Below are positions 12,483 through 21,090 of a DNA stretch of 28,843 nt, piece by piece. Made by a program: the position numbers and the translations under genes. A model generated the notes under the pieces. The model made no database searches and had not been told where the DNA came from. It saw only the letters and a program-made list of their open reading frames with translations. Position 1 is the stretch's first letter. The number at the start of each line of letters is the position of its first letter. The stretch comes from a virus. The stretch spans positions 1 to 28,843 of the IMG/VR virus record IMGVR_UViG_3300025138_012132; one strand, written 5' to 3'.

Positions 12483-13923
12483 AGACTTTAAGTATATCCC
12501 TAAGGATAAAAGAAAAAAAATACTCTTAATATGTGATGATATTAGAGTACACTCCGGTGTAGCTAACGTAGCAAAAGAAGTAGTACTAAGAACAACTCAA
12601 CATTTTAATTGGGTACAGATAGCAGGAGCTATTAACCACCCAGAAAAGGGAAAAAGATTAGAATTATCTGAAGATACAAATAAATTTACTGGCCTAAATG
12701 ATGCATCAGTAGTAATTTATCCAGTTGATGGTTATGGAAATAATGCATTATTAAGACAACTAATTAATACAGAAAAACCTGATGCCTTATTTTTAATAAC
12801 AGACCCAAGATATTTTACTTATATTTTTAATATGGAACAGGAAATTAGAAAAAAAATTCCAATTATTTATTTAAATATTTGGGATGATTACCCTGCTCCA
12901 ATGTATAATAGACCATATTATGAATCATGTGATCTATTATTAGGTATTTCAAAACAAACAGTAAATATTAATAAGTTAGTACTTGAGGATGCAGGGAAAA
13001 ATAAAATATTTGAATATGTACCTCATGGTATAAATTCCGAATTATATTTTCCTATTAAGAAAGATGATAAATATATAAAAGAATATAATAATTTAAAAAA
13101 ACAACTTTTTGGTGATGTAGATCCTAAGTTTGTTTTATTTTTTAATTCTAGAAACATTAGAAGAAAACAAATCCCAGACACAATGCTAGCTTTTAGAACA
13201 TTTTTAGATTCACTACCTAAAGAAGAAGCTAAAAAATGTTATTTAATACTTCATACTGAATTAGTTTCAGATGCAGGTACTGATCTCGGAAAAGTGAAGG
13301 AATATCTTTTTGATGGAGAATATGAGGATAATATAAAATTCTCAACTAATAAATTAACTCAAGCTCAATTAAATTTCTTTTATAATATAGCGGATGTTCA
13401 AATATTATTAACTTCTAATGAAGGATGGGGTTTAACTATCACTGAGGCTTTATTTGCAGGTACTCCTTTTATTGCTAATGTAACAGGAGGGATGCAAGAT
13501 CAAATGAGATTTGAAGATGAAGAAGGTAATTGGTTTACTCCTAATGCTAATATACCCTCAAACCATAGAGGTACTTTTAAAAAACATGGTGAATGGGCTT
13601 TCCCCGTTTATCCAACTTCTCGTTCTATTCAAGGTTCTCCCTCTACACCCTATATCTATGATGATAGATGTAAATGGGAAGATGCTGCTGAAAAAATAAA
13701 GGAATGTTATAAATTAGGCAGAGAAGAATTAAAACGTAGAGGATTAAAGGGTAGAGAATGGGCCATGTCTGATGAAGCCAAATTTACTACAGAAGAACAA
13801 GGAAAAACTATTATTAAATCCATAGATAAATTATTTGAAACTTGGAAACCAAGGGAAAAATATGAATTAATCAATGCTACTAAGTATAAAGGGAGATTTT
13901 TAAACCATAAAGTTATATATTAA
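12475..13923 (+). CDS. GT-B glycosyltransferase, GT4-like (482 aa)
   Basis: The protein has the two-domain GT-B layout. The N-terminal Rossmann half opens with KKILLICDDIRVHSGVANVA (about residues 14-33), the glycine-containing acceptor loop of GT4 enzymes. The C-terminal donor-binding half contains KFVLFFNSRNIRRKQIPDTM and the E-x7-E motif at E316-E324 (NEGWGLTITEALFAGTP). An insert rich in Gly, Ser and Pro at about 360-400 is unusual in length. No membrane segment or signal peptide is seen, so it is probably cytoplasmic. It transfers a sugar from a nucleotide donor; donor and acceptor are unknown. It is the first glycan gene of the island and is followed after 1 base by another GT4-like gene. 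Confidence 0.87.
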   Translation: MNKDFKYIPKDKRKKILLICDDIRVHSGVANVAKEVVLRTTQHFNWVQIAGAINHPEKGKRLELSEDTNKFTGLNDASVVIYPVDGYGNNALLRQLINTEKPDALFLITDPRYFTYIFNMEQEIRKKIPIIYLNIWDDYPAPMYNRPYYESCDLLLGISKQTVNINKLVLEDAGKNKIFEYVPHGINSELYFPIKKDDKYIKEYNNLKKQLFGDVDPKFVLFFNSRNIRRKQIPDTMLAFRTFLDSLPKEEAKKCYLILHTELVSDAGTDLGKVKEYLFDGEYEDNIKFSTNKLTQAQLNFFYNIADVQILLTSNEGWGLTITEALFAGTPFIANVTGGMQDQMRFEDEEGNWFTPNANIPSNHRGTFKKHGEWAFPVYPTSRSIQGSPSTPYIYDDRCKWEDAAEKIKECYKLGREELKRRGLKGREWAMSDEAKFTTEEQGKTIIKSIDKLFETWKPREKYELINATKYKGRFLNHKVIY

Positions 13924-13924
13924 G

Positions 13925-15214
13925 ATGAATAAACCAAGATTTGTTATAAGCTGTCCATTTGACACCTACTCGGGATACGGAGGTAGATCCAGGGATATAG
14001 TTAAAGCTATTATAGAATTAGATAAATATGAAGTTCAACTTTTACCTCAAAAGTGGGGGGAAACCTCATGGGGTTTTTGTAAAGATCACCCACAATGGGA
14101 ATTTTTATATAAATATACTGCTCCCCAAAATTGGCAACAGTCAAAACCTGACATTTGGATGCAAATTACTATCCCAAATGAATTTATGCCTGTAGGAAAA
14201 TATAATATAGGTCTAACAGCAGGTATTGAAGCTACAGCATGCAAACCAGAATGGATAGAAGGTTTAAATAGAATGAATATAAATTGGGTATCTTCTAAGT
14301 TTGCTAAACAAACTTTTGAAAGTATGGCTTATAAAAAAGAACATCCTGAAACTAAACAAAATATGGGGGAAGTTAGATGTCAAAAACCTATTCATGTTAT
14401 ATTTGAAGGAGCAGATTTAACAACATATAAGCCTCTTAAACCTAATGAAATCAAAACTATTAATTTAAAAGATATAAAAGAAAGTTTTTGTTATTTATTT
14501 GTAGGACATTGGATGAATGGGGAATTTGGTCATGATAGAAAAAATGTTAGTTTATTAATAAAAGCTTTTTATGAAACTTTTAAAAATAAAAAAAATCCTC
14601 CTGCGCTTATATTAAAATCATCAGTAGGGGTAGCTTCTTATATGAGTAGAGATGAAATTTTAAATAGAATTAAGAATGTTCGACAATCATTGGGTAAAAA
14701 TAGATTACCTAATATTTATCTACTAAATGGAGAATTTGATGATAAAGAAATAAATGAACTCTATAATAACCCTAAAGTAAAAGCAATGGTTAGTTTAACT
14801 AAAGGGGAAGGATTTGGTAGACCCTTACTTGAATTTAGTCTAACAGGTAAACCTGTTATAGCCTCTAACTGGTCGGGACATACAGATTTCCTTCATCCTG
14901 ATAATAATATTTTACTTCCGGGAGAACTAGAAAATGTCCACCATAGTGCTGCTAATAATTGGTTAATTACAGAAGCACAATGGTTTAAAGTAAGTACTCC
15001 CCATGTAGGACAAGCTTTTAAAGATGTATTTAAAAACTATAAAAAATACTATAAACTTTCTCAAAAGCAAAAATATTATGCTAAAAAGAATTTTAGTTAT
15101 GAGAAAATGAAGGAATTAGTAGATACTATTTTAAATAATAATCTCCCTCAGTTTGCTCAGCAAGTTGAACTTACATTACCTAAATTAAATTTACCTAAAC
15201 TAAATAAAGTTTAA
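13925..15214 (+). CDS. GT-B glycosyltransferase, GT4-like (429 aa)
   Basis: This is a second GT-B enzyme, unlike its neighbour except in the core. The N-terminus (RFVISCPFDTYSGYGGRSRDIVKAI) has the GT4-type Gly-rich acceptor loop. The C-terminal half contains CYLFVGHWMNGEFGHDRKNV and the E-x7-E motif at E295-E303 (KGEGFGRPLLEFSLTGKPVIA), followed by SNWSGHTDFL. The C-terminus ends in a repeated LPKLN pattern (LTLPKLNLPKLNKV), perhaps a flexible tail. It is probably a cytoplasmic retaining glycosyltransferase with unknown substrates. Its stop lies one base before the next start. Confidence 0.86.
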   Translation: MNKPRFVISCPFDTYSGYGGRSRDIVKAIIELDKYEVQLLPQKWGETSWGFCKDHPQWEFLYKYTAPQNWQQSKPDIWMQITIPNEFMPVGKYNIGLTAGIEATACKPEWIEGLNRMNINWVSSKFAKQTFESMAYKKEHPETKQNMGEVRCQKPIHVIFEGADLTTYKPLKPNEIKTINLKDIKESFCYLFVGHWMNGEFGHDRKNVSLLIKAFYETFKNKKNPPALILKSSVGVASYMSRDEILNRIKNVRQSLGKNRLPNIYLLNGEFDDKEINELYNNPKVKAMVSLTKGEGFGRPLLEFSLTGKPVIASNWSGHTDFLHPDNNILLPGELENVHHSAANNWLITEAQWFKVSTPHVGQAFKDVFKNYKKYYKLSQKQKYYAKKNFSYEKMKELVDTILNNNLPQFAQQVELTLPKLNLPKLNKV

Positions 15215-15215
15215 T

Positions 15216-15635
15216 ATGAATTATGATGAAATAATAAATTGCCCTAAATCAGGTGGTGATTTATGTTATAAAGTAGAAGTTAGTAAAGATATAACAAATT
15301 ATATGAGTTTATCTTGTGGGTTTTGGACTAATTCTTTAATGATAAAGGATTCCAAATTTTATAATGAACAAATACTAACTTTACCTGAATTATATAAAGA
15401 TTTAGCCTGGACCGATCCCGAAACCAATTTAATATGGATCCCTAATACTATAAATATAAAAGAAAAAGGTATGGTATTTGCCGATGGTACAAGTAGTAAT
15501 GATTGGAAATGGGCTGGTGTTAAAGCAATTCCCGATGAAGAAAAAGAATTTAAAACGGATATGTCTACTATAAGGCATTTTGAAGAACGTGATTATATAG
15601 AAGCTTTATCTTATATTGGAGTATTACCTGAATAA
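15216..15635 (+). CDS. Unknown 139-residue protein with a degenerate zinc-ribbon-like N-terminus
   Basis: The N-terminus has INCPKSGGDLCYKVEV followed about 15 residues later by MSLSCGFWTN. The cysteines at about 9, 17 and 33 recall a zinc ribbon in which some ligands are lost (CPKS instead of CPxC, SCGF for the second knuckle). The remainder has LPELYKDLAWTDPETNLIWIPN, KGMVFADGTSSNDWKWAGVKA and a helical end. The 'LPELYKDL...WIPN...INIxEKGxxFxxGTS' pattern looks like a conserved phage family, but I know no function. It interrupts a run of glycosyltransferases, with 1- to 3-base spacing on both sides, so it is cotranscribed with them. Confidence 0.7.
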   Translation: MNYDEIINCPKSGGDLCYKVEVSKDITNYMSLSCGFWTNSLMIKDSKFYNEQILTLPELYKDLAWTDPETNLIWIPNTINIKEKGMVFADGTSSNDWKWAGVKAIPDEEKEFKTDMSTIRHFEERDYIEALSYIGVLPE

Positions 15636-15638
15636 AAT

Positions 15639-16262
15639 ATGAAAATAAGTTATGCAATAACGGTATGTAATGAATACGAAGAGATTCAGAAACTTATATC
15701 TACTCTTATGTTAAATATAAGAGAAGAGGATGAAGTTATAGTATTATTTGATAAACAAGCTGGTACGGAACAAGTTTGGGATTATTTAGTTGGATTACAA
15801 ACTCAAGATTTAATAAAAGCTTATACCGAATCTTTTAAAAATCATTTTGCTGATTGGAAAAATAAGTTAACTGAGTATTGTACCGGAGATTATATATTTC
15901 AAATAGATGCTGATGAAATCCCACATGAATCTTTAATTGATAATTTACCTTATATATTAGAATCTAACCCCAATAATGAAGTTTATTTAGTCCCCAGAGT
16001 AAACACAGTAGAAGGATTAACTATAGAACATATTAATAAGTGGGGATGGAAAGTAGATAGTAAAGGCTGGGTTAACTACCCAGACTACCAATGGAGAATT
16101 TGGAAAAATAAATCTGAAATCAAATGGAAAAATAAAGTACATGAGGTTTTAGAAGGACATAAAACATATTCTGCATTACCCCCTCAAGAAGAATTATCTT
16201 TATATCACCCAAAAACAATAAAAAAACAAGAAAAACAAAATTCATATTATGAAACACTCTAA
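15639..16262 (+). CDS. GT2-like glycosyltransferase (207 aa)
   Basis: A short GT-A fold enzyme. The N-terminus KISYAITVCNEYEEIQKLI is the opening typical of family 2, and the metal/donor-binding DxD motif is IFQIDADEIP (D90, D92). An aromatic-rich acceptor region follows (WGWKVDSKGWVNYPDYQWRIW), then KVHEVLEGHKTY, a 'VHE' pattern seen in GT2 enzymes of the SunS/WaaE type. At 207 residues it is smaller than the usual 250-300. It probably transfers one sugar in the cytoplasm. Its 3' end overlaps the dehydratase/aminotransferase gene by 14 bases. Confidence 0.84.
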   Translation: MKISYAITVCNEYEEIQKLISTLMLNIREEDEVIVLFDKQAGTEQVWDYLVGLQTQDLIKAYTESFKNHFADWKNKLTEYCTGDYIFQIDADEIPHESLIDNLPYILESNPNNEVYLVPRVNTVEGLTIEHINKWGWKVDSKGWVNYPDYQWRIWKNKSEIKWKNKVHEVLEGHKTYSALPPQEELSLYHPKTIKKQEKQNSYYETL

Positions 16263-17406
16263 AAAAGTTTGGTATGCCCCCAATAGATTAGAAGCTTATG
16301 GGGAAAAAGAAATTAAAGCAGTAGAAAAAAGCCTTAGAGATGGTTGGTTAGCTGGATTTGGACCAAGTACTATAAAGTTTGAAAAGAAAATTGCTAAAGA
16401 ATTTGGTAAAAAATATGGTGTTTTTGTTAACTCTGGTTCATCTGCTTGTTTACTTGCTATAGCAGCTTTGGATTTACCTAAGGGGTGTAAAATAATAACC
16501 CCATCCCTTACATTTTCTACTACATTAGCCCCAATTATACAACTAGGTTATAAACCTATATTTATAGATTCTAATTTAACTTCTTATGTTCCTACAGTAG
16601 AAGATATTTTAGATAAAATAACCCCTGAAGTTAAAGCTATAATGGTACCTAATTTAATAGGTAATAAGCCAGATTGGGCCTTATTAAAAGCCGGGTTAGA
16701 GATTTTAGATAGAAAGGATATTTTTATAATTGAAGACTCAGCTGACACCATAACATATACAAAAGAATCAGATGTTTCTACAACTAGTTTTTATGCTTCT
16801 CATGTTATAACAGCTGGTGGAATGGGAGGAATGGTAATGTTTAATGATAAAAAACAAGTTAAAAAAGCACTACAATATAGAGATTGGGGTCGTATTGGCG
16901 ATAATAGTGAAAACATGGATGAAAGATTTGCTCATGAGGTTGATGGCATTCCTTACGACTATAAGTTTTTATATGGAGTTTTAGGGTATAATATGAAATG
17001 TAGTGAAATGAGTGCTGCATTTGGTTTAGTCCAATTAGAACGTTTTCAAACATTTAAACAAAAACGTAGAGATAATATTGAACGTTATTTAGAAAATTTA
17101 AAAGATGTTAAAGAATTAATACTACCAGATGATAGTATTAAACCAAATTGGTTAGCTATACCTTTTCAAACAAAACGTAGATTAGAACTACTAACCTTTT
17201 TAGAAAATAATAACATACAAACACGAGTTACATTTGCAGGTAATGTTACTAGGCATCCTATTTATAGAGAATATCTACAAGATTTTAAAAATGCAGATGC
17301 TGTTATGGAAAATGGATTTTTATTAGGGGCTCACCATGGAATGGATTTAGAAGACGTTGATTATGTTTGTAATAAAATAAAAGAATTTTTTGGATATGTC
17401 AAATAA
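16249..17406 (+). CDS. DegT/DnrJ-family PLP enzyme of the His-type (RfbH/ColD-like sugar 3-dehydratase)
   Basis: This 385-residue protein has the complete fold type I PLP layout: GWLAGFGPSTIKFEKKIA near the start, NSGSSACLLA for phosphate contacts, FIIEDSADTI with the ring-nitrogen Asp (D163), and SFYASHVITAGGMGG. In ordinary DegT aminotransferases the sixth position of that last motif is the PLP lysine; here it is His185. The same swap is found in RfbH (CDP-4-keto-6-deoxyglucose 3-dehydratase, SFYPAHHIT) and ColD, which remove the C3 hydroxyl instead of aminating. The next segment, RDWGR, and GYNMKCSEMSAAFGLVQLERF also fit RfbH-like enzymes, but the cysteine-rich iron-sulfur loop of RfbH is missing (RIGDNSENMDERF instead). 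I infer a 3-dehydratase or related enzyme making a 3-deoxy sugar. Substrate unknown. Confidence 0.85.
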   Translation: MKHSKKVWYAPNRLEAYGEKEIKAVEKSLRDGWLAGFGPSTIKFEKKIAKEFGKKYGVFVNSGSSACLLAIAALDLPKGCKIITPSLTFSTTLAPIIQLGYKPIFIDSNLTSYVPTVEDILDKITPEVKAIMVPNLIGNKPDWALLKAGLEILDRKDIFIIEDSADTITYTKESDVSTTSFYASHVITAGGMGGMVMFNDKKQVKKALQYRDWGRIGDNSENMDERFAHEVDGIPYDYKFLYGVLGYNMKCSEMSAAFGLVQLERFQTFKQKRRDNIERYLENLKDVKELILPDDSIKPNWLAIPFQTKRRLELLTFLENNNIQTRVTFAGNVTRHPIYREYLQDFKNADAVMENGFLLGAHHGMDLEDVDYVCNKIKEFFGYVK

Positions 17407-18358
17407 ACCTCGTTTAGTAATATCTGATATGTATAGAGCAAGAAATAAAGTTGCACTTTTTGCTATACACCAAGCTTTAGATAAATTTAAAGAATTAGAT
17501 TTAGAATTTCATATACTATGGGACGACCCTGAATATAAAGATGAATGGACAAAAAAATTTAGTAATTTAGAAAAATATATAGTATCTTACTCTAAAGAAC
17601 AACTTGATGATTATTGTAGGGAATGGGGGATAAGCGAAGAAACAATTTCGGATTTTAAAAACTTTAAGTCTATTTATTTTGTAATTCATGGGCATTATTT
17701 AAAAAGTAAAAATATATGTAATTACTATCTAATTTATGATGATGATATTATACTACAAGATAATTTAAGTGAACTTATTAATTGCTTAAAAAGTAAAACA
17801 CCAGTTTTAATAAAAGAACCACTAAACCCAGGGTGTGATAAAGTTTTATTGGAAAAATTAATAAAACTATATGGGGGCCAACCAGCTGCAGATTATTATC
17901 TAAGTATTAATCCTAAGTTATTAGGATTTAATGCTGGTTTTCAGGGGATGAGTTTGGATATGTATGAAGATTTTTTAACTAAAGAAGGTTTTCAACTTTT
18001 ACTAAATATTTTTTATTTAAAGGGTATATATGATGAGAATAGTAAAGAAATAACGGGCCCACTTAGAACATCAATAGATACTCAACAACAATCTTTTTTT
18101 GGTGTTATGAATATTATTAGATCTAAAACTAAACCACACATATTATCAGAAGATTATTTTACTTGTCCTAATTGGGGTACACACCCTGAATATGGAGATA
18201 TAAATACTTCTAATGAATATCAAGGTTGGGATATAAATCTAAAATCAAAAGTAGTACATTTTATAGGACACACACAATTAGATGGTAAATACTATGGAAA
18301 ACCTAAAATTTTTCATGATTTAGTAGATAAATATTTAGAAAAACATAATTTATTATGA
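17396..18358 (+). CDS. Putative GT-A type glycosyltransferase with DDD motif (320 aa)
   Basis: I start at ATG 17396; a TTG two codons upstream is less likely. The N-terminal half resembles a GT-A Rossmann domain, with RLVISDMYRARNKVALFAIHQ. The acidic motif is YYLIYDDDIILQDNL (D115-D117), as in GT8 or GT2-type metal-binding DxD loops. Later segments GFNAGFQGMSLDMYEDF and WGTHPEYGDIN, then VVHFIGHTQLDGKYYGKP, resemble acceptor-side and metal-ligand His regions of GT8-like enzymes (a H-x-x-G-x-x-KPW-like ending). I assign it to glycosyltransferases in general; the exact family is uncertain. It overlaps the previous gene by 11 bases and the next by 4 (ATGA). Confidence 0.74.
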   Translation: MSNKPRLVISDMYRARNKVALFAIHQALDKFKELDLEFHILWDDPEYKDEWTKKFSNLEKYIVSYSKEQLDDYCREWGISEETISDFKNFKSIYFVIHGHYLKSKNICNYYLIYDDDIILQDNLSELINCLKSKTPVLIKEPLNPGCDKVLLEKLIKLYGGQPAADYYLSINPKLLGFNAGFQGMSLDMYEDFLTKEGFQLLLNIFYLKGIYDENSKEITGPLRTSIDTQQQSFFGVMNIIRSKTKPHILSEDYFTCPNWGTHPEYGDINTSNEYQGWDINLKSKVVHFIGHTQLDGKYYGKPKIFHDLVDKYLEKHNLL

Positions 18359-19338
18359 AAATAACATTTCTTACTGAAATGGGGTTTGAGGGTAAAATAC
18401 CTTCTAACCATCCTAATATGAGAACAGAATTTGCTTGGATGCATGCTTTAGATGCTGAACATAATAATTTACGTAATTACCAAAACATAAAAAATCAAGA
18501 TCATGTTTTTATAATTTTTCCTAAGGGAGAAACTTTTTTAAATGCCGTAGGAGTTAAATTAATAGATAAAAATAACCCAACTTCAGATTTATTATCTTCT
18601 GATTTTATGGATATTTTAAAATCTAATAATAAAAAAATCCATTATATACAGGAAGGGCCTTCTTGGTTTTTTAATGATTATGAAATTATGGATCAATTCA
18701 ATTTTTACAATCTATTATCTAAATGTGATAGTATTTTTGCCCATAACGACCATGATATTAATTTTTATAAGGGCTTATTTTCTAATAAAAAAGTAAACTC
18801 TATAAAAACTCTTCTAATAGAAACTCTTATATCCCATATAACTCCCAACCCAGAAGAAAAAGTTATAATAGGAGGAAATTTTGCTAAATGGTATGGAGGA
18901 TTTCAAAGTTATATAATAGCGGATATTTTTGAAGCAGATAAATGGACCCAAGATTCCCATGCAAAAAGAACTAATGAACATAATATACATGATTTAAATC
19001 ATCTTCAACGACTACCATGGGCTGAATGGATGAATGTATTATCTACGTTTAAATACGCTGTACATTTAATGCCTACCATAGCAGCAGGAACATTTAGTTT
19101 AAATTGTGCTTATTTTGGAATACCTTGTATAGGAAATAAAAAAGTTGATACCCAAAGAATTTGCCATCCTGATTTGTCAGTTGATGTGGAAGATATAGAA
19201 AAAGCTCGTATATTAGCTAGTAGATTAAAAAATGATAAAGAATTTTATTTACATTGTGGCACCACTGCAAAAGAAAACTATAAAAAATATTATAATTTAG
19301 AAAAATGGAAAACAGAAATAAAGTTACAGTTGTCCTAA
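18355..19338 (+). CDS. Putative GT-B glycosyltransferase (327 aa)
   Basis: This protein begins MKITFLTEMGFEGKIPSNHPN and has a central HYIQEGPSWFFNDYE. Its C-terminal donor-domain-like half contains KVIIGGNFAKWYGGFQSYIIA, LPWAEWMNVLSTFKYAVHL and MPTIAAGTFSLNCAYFGIPCI, followed by QRICHPDLSV. The last stretch resembles the donor-site helix of GT4-type enzymes, where the first Glu of the usual E-x7-E is replaced (here A-G-T-F-S-L-N). Loss of that Glu means the catalytic mechanism may differ, or the similarity is only structural. It lies between two other glycosyltransferases, and the next start is 34 bases inside its 3' end. Confidence 0.7.
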   Translation: MKITFLTEMGFEGKIPSNHPNMRTEFAWMHALDAEHNNLRNYQNIKNQDHVFIIFPKGETFLNAVGVKLIDKNNPTSDLLSSDFMDILKSNNKKIHYIQEGPSWFFNDYEIMDQFNFYNLLSKCDSIFAHNDHDINFYKGLFSNKKVNSIKTLLIETLISHITPNPEEKVIIGGNFAKWYGGFQSYIIADIFEADKWTQDSHAKRTNEHNIHDLNHLQRLPWAEWMNVLSTFKYAVHLMPTIAAGTFSLNCAYFGIPCIGNKKVDTQRICHPDLSVDVEDIEKARILASRLKNDKEFYLHCGTTAKENYKKYYNLEKWKTEIKLQLS

Positions 19339-20090
19339 ATGGTTTTAGAAGAGGAGATAATCTTAATGAACAATTAGAAGCTCTAAATAACCAAACAGTT
19401 AAACCAGATGAAATTCTTCTTTGGTATAACAACCCGGGAGATGGTACTGATCCTAACTATGATATTGGAACTAAAATTCCTGCTGCATACTGCAATTACA
19501 ACTGGGGTGTTTGGGCACGATTTTATTTTGCTATGAACGCAAAAAATCCTTATGTATGTGTATTTGATGATGATACCATACCAGGAAAAAGATGGTTAGA
19601 AAATTGTTTTAATACTATGAAAACTCATGAAGGATTGTTAGGAACTGTTGGTTTACTTTATTTAAATCCCCTTCCCCCTCAAAATTCTTCTTATTACGAA
19701 CATTATCTTAGATTTGGATGGGTACCAGCAGGTAATAATGAAATACCTGTTAAAGTAGATTTAGTAGGTCATAGTTGGTTTTTTAAAAGAGAATGGTTAT
19801 CTCATATGGTAAGAGAATTACCAGACCCTAAGTATAATACTTGTGGTGAAGATATGCATTTTTCTTATATGTTGCAGAAGTATGCTAATATTCCTACTTA
19901 TGTTCCTCCTCATCCTCCATCTGATAAAGAACTTTGGGGCAGTACAAAGGGCAGCATATATGGGGGTGATAACGTATCGCTTTGGGAAACTAATCAAGCA
20001 GGGGTAGATGGAACTCCTTTTAAACAATTAATGAATCAATATTTTAAAGAACAAAGAATAAAAGGCTGGAAATTAGAAAATGAAAAATAA
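19305..20090 (+). CDS. GT2-like glycosyltransferase (261 aa)
   Basis: A clear GT-A, family-2-like enzyme. KVTVVLNGFRRGDNLNEQLEALNNQT at the N-terminus is the nucleotide-binding opening, and the DxD motif is YVCVFDDDTIPGKRW (D88-D90). DLVGHSWFFKREWL and the catalytic-region CGEDMHFSYMLQKYA (the 'ED' typical of GT2 catalytic bases) follow. It ends with a proline-rich loop (YVPPHPPSDK). The start overlaps the preceding gene by 34 bases, the largest overlap in the island; no later Met before the conserved strand could replace it. Substrates are unknown. Confidence 0.88.
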   Translation: MENRNKVTVVLNGFRRGDNLNEQLEALNNQTVKPDEILLWYNNPGDGTDPNYDIGTKIPAAYCNYNWGVWARFYFAMNAKNPYVCVFDDDTIPGKRWLENCFNTMKTHEGLLGTVGLLYLNPLPPQNSSYYEHYLRFGWVPAGNNEIPVKVDLVGHSWFFKREWLSHMVRELPDPKYNTCGEDMHFSYMLQKYANIPTYVPPHPPSDKELWGSTKGSIYGGDNVSLWETNQAGVDGTPFKQLMNQYFKEQRIKGWKLENEK

Positions 20091-21090
20091 ACCAATATTA
20101 TTATGTTTTGGAACAAGACCTGAGTGGCTAAAAATAAAACCTTTAGTAAAACTTATGGCTAGAAATGATTATAAACTTTTATTTACAGGCCAACACCCAG
20201 ATTTATTAAAGAATATTAATGTTGATTATGAAATTAAAATGAGTAAAAGTTCTAATAGATTAGATTCTATTATATCAGATTGTATGGTACAATTTCCTAC
20301 TAGTGATGATTTTGATAAAGTATTAGTACAGGGAGATACTGGTTCTGCTTTTGGTTGTGCCTTAGCTGCTTTTAATAGAAAATTAAAAATTTATTATTTA
20401 GAAGCAGGCTTAAGAAGTAAAAATTTAGACCATCCTTACCCTGAAGAAGGTTACAGACAAATGATAGCTAGAATATCTAATGTTAATTTCTCACCTACTA
20501 GTATATCAGCACAAAATTTATTTGATGAAAAAGCTAATGGGGATACTTTTGTAGTAGGAAATTCTGTATTAGATAATTTACTAGAATATAAGGACAAATG
20601 TGAATATACTAATAAAGTATTAATTACACTACATAGAAGAGAAAATCACCATTGGATGGATCAATGGTTTAATAAAATTAATAGGTTAGCAAAAGATAAT
20701 CCTGATTTAGAATTTATATTACCTATCCATCCAAACCCCAATGTACAAAAACATAGACATTTACTTACTAATATAAAAGTAGTAGAACCTTTATCCCATT
20801 CCAAATTATTAGATATTTTAGTAAAATGTAAATTAATAATTAGTGATAGTGGGGGATTACAGGAAGAGGGAGCATTTTTAAATAAAAAAGTTATTGTATG
20901 TAGAGAAACCACAGAACGACCGGAAGCTATTTATACTGGTCATTTGTTTTTATGTAAAACACCTAATAATTTAGAAAAAATATTTGGAGAAATAAATAAA
21001 AATCCGTATATTGACACTAAATGCCCTTATGGTAAAGGTAATACCTCTAATTTAGTTTATAATATTTTAATGGATGAAAAAGGAATTTAA
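20080..21090 (+). CDS. wecB: Non-hydrolysing UDP-N-acetylglucosamine 2-epimerase (WecB-like)
   Basis: This 336-residue protein carries the complete set of WecB/MnaA signatures: LLCFGTRPEWLKIKPLV (GTRPE, 11-15), VQGDTGSAFG (D86), YLEAGLRS (E108), PEEGYRQMIARIS (E122/E123), TLHRREN (H185) and ISDSGGLQEEGAFLNK, followed by RETTERPEA. These residues bind UDP and catalyse C2 epimerisation of UDP-GlcNAc to UDP-ManNAc in the cytoplasm. It is about 35 residues shorter than bacterial WecB (about 375), with loss apparently spread over loops. UDP-ManNAc or a relative would be a donor for the neighbouring glycosyltransferases, or a precursor for further modification. A hydrolysing NeuC-type role cannot be fully excluded. 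It overlaps both neighbouring genes. Confidence 0.92.
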   Translation: MKNKPILLCFGTRPEWLKIKPLVKLMARNDYKLLFTGQHPDLLKNINVDYEIKMSKSSNRLDSIISDCMVQFPTSDDFDKVLVQGDTGSAFGCALAAFNRKLKIYYLEAGLRSKNLDHPYPEEGYRQMIARISNVNFSPTSISAQNLFDEKANGDTFVVGNSVLDNLLEYKDKCEYTNKVLITLHRRENHHWMDQWFNKINRLAKDNPDLEFILPIHPNPNVQKHRHLLTNIKVVEPLSHSKLLDILVKCKLIISDSGGLQEEGAFLNKKVIVCRETTERPEAIYTGHLFLCKTPNNLEKIFGEINKNPYIDTKCPYGKGNTSNLVYNILMDEKGI

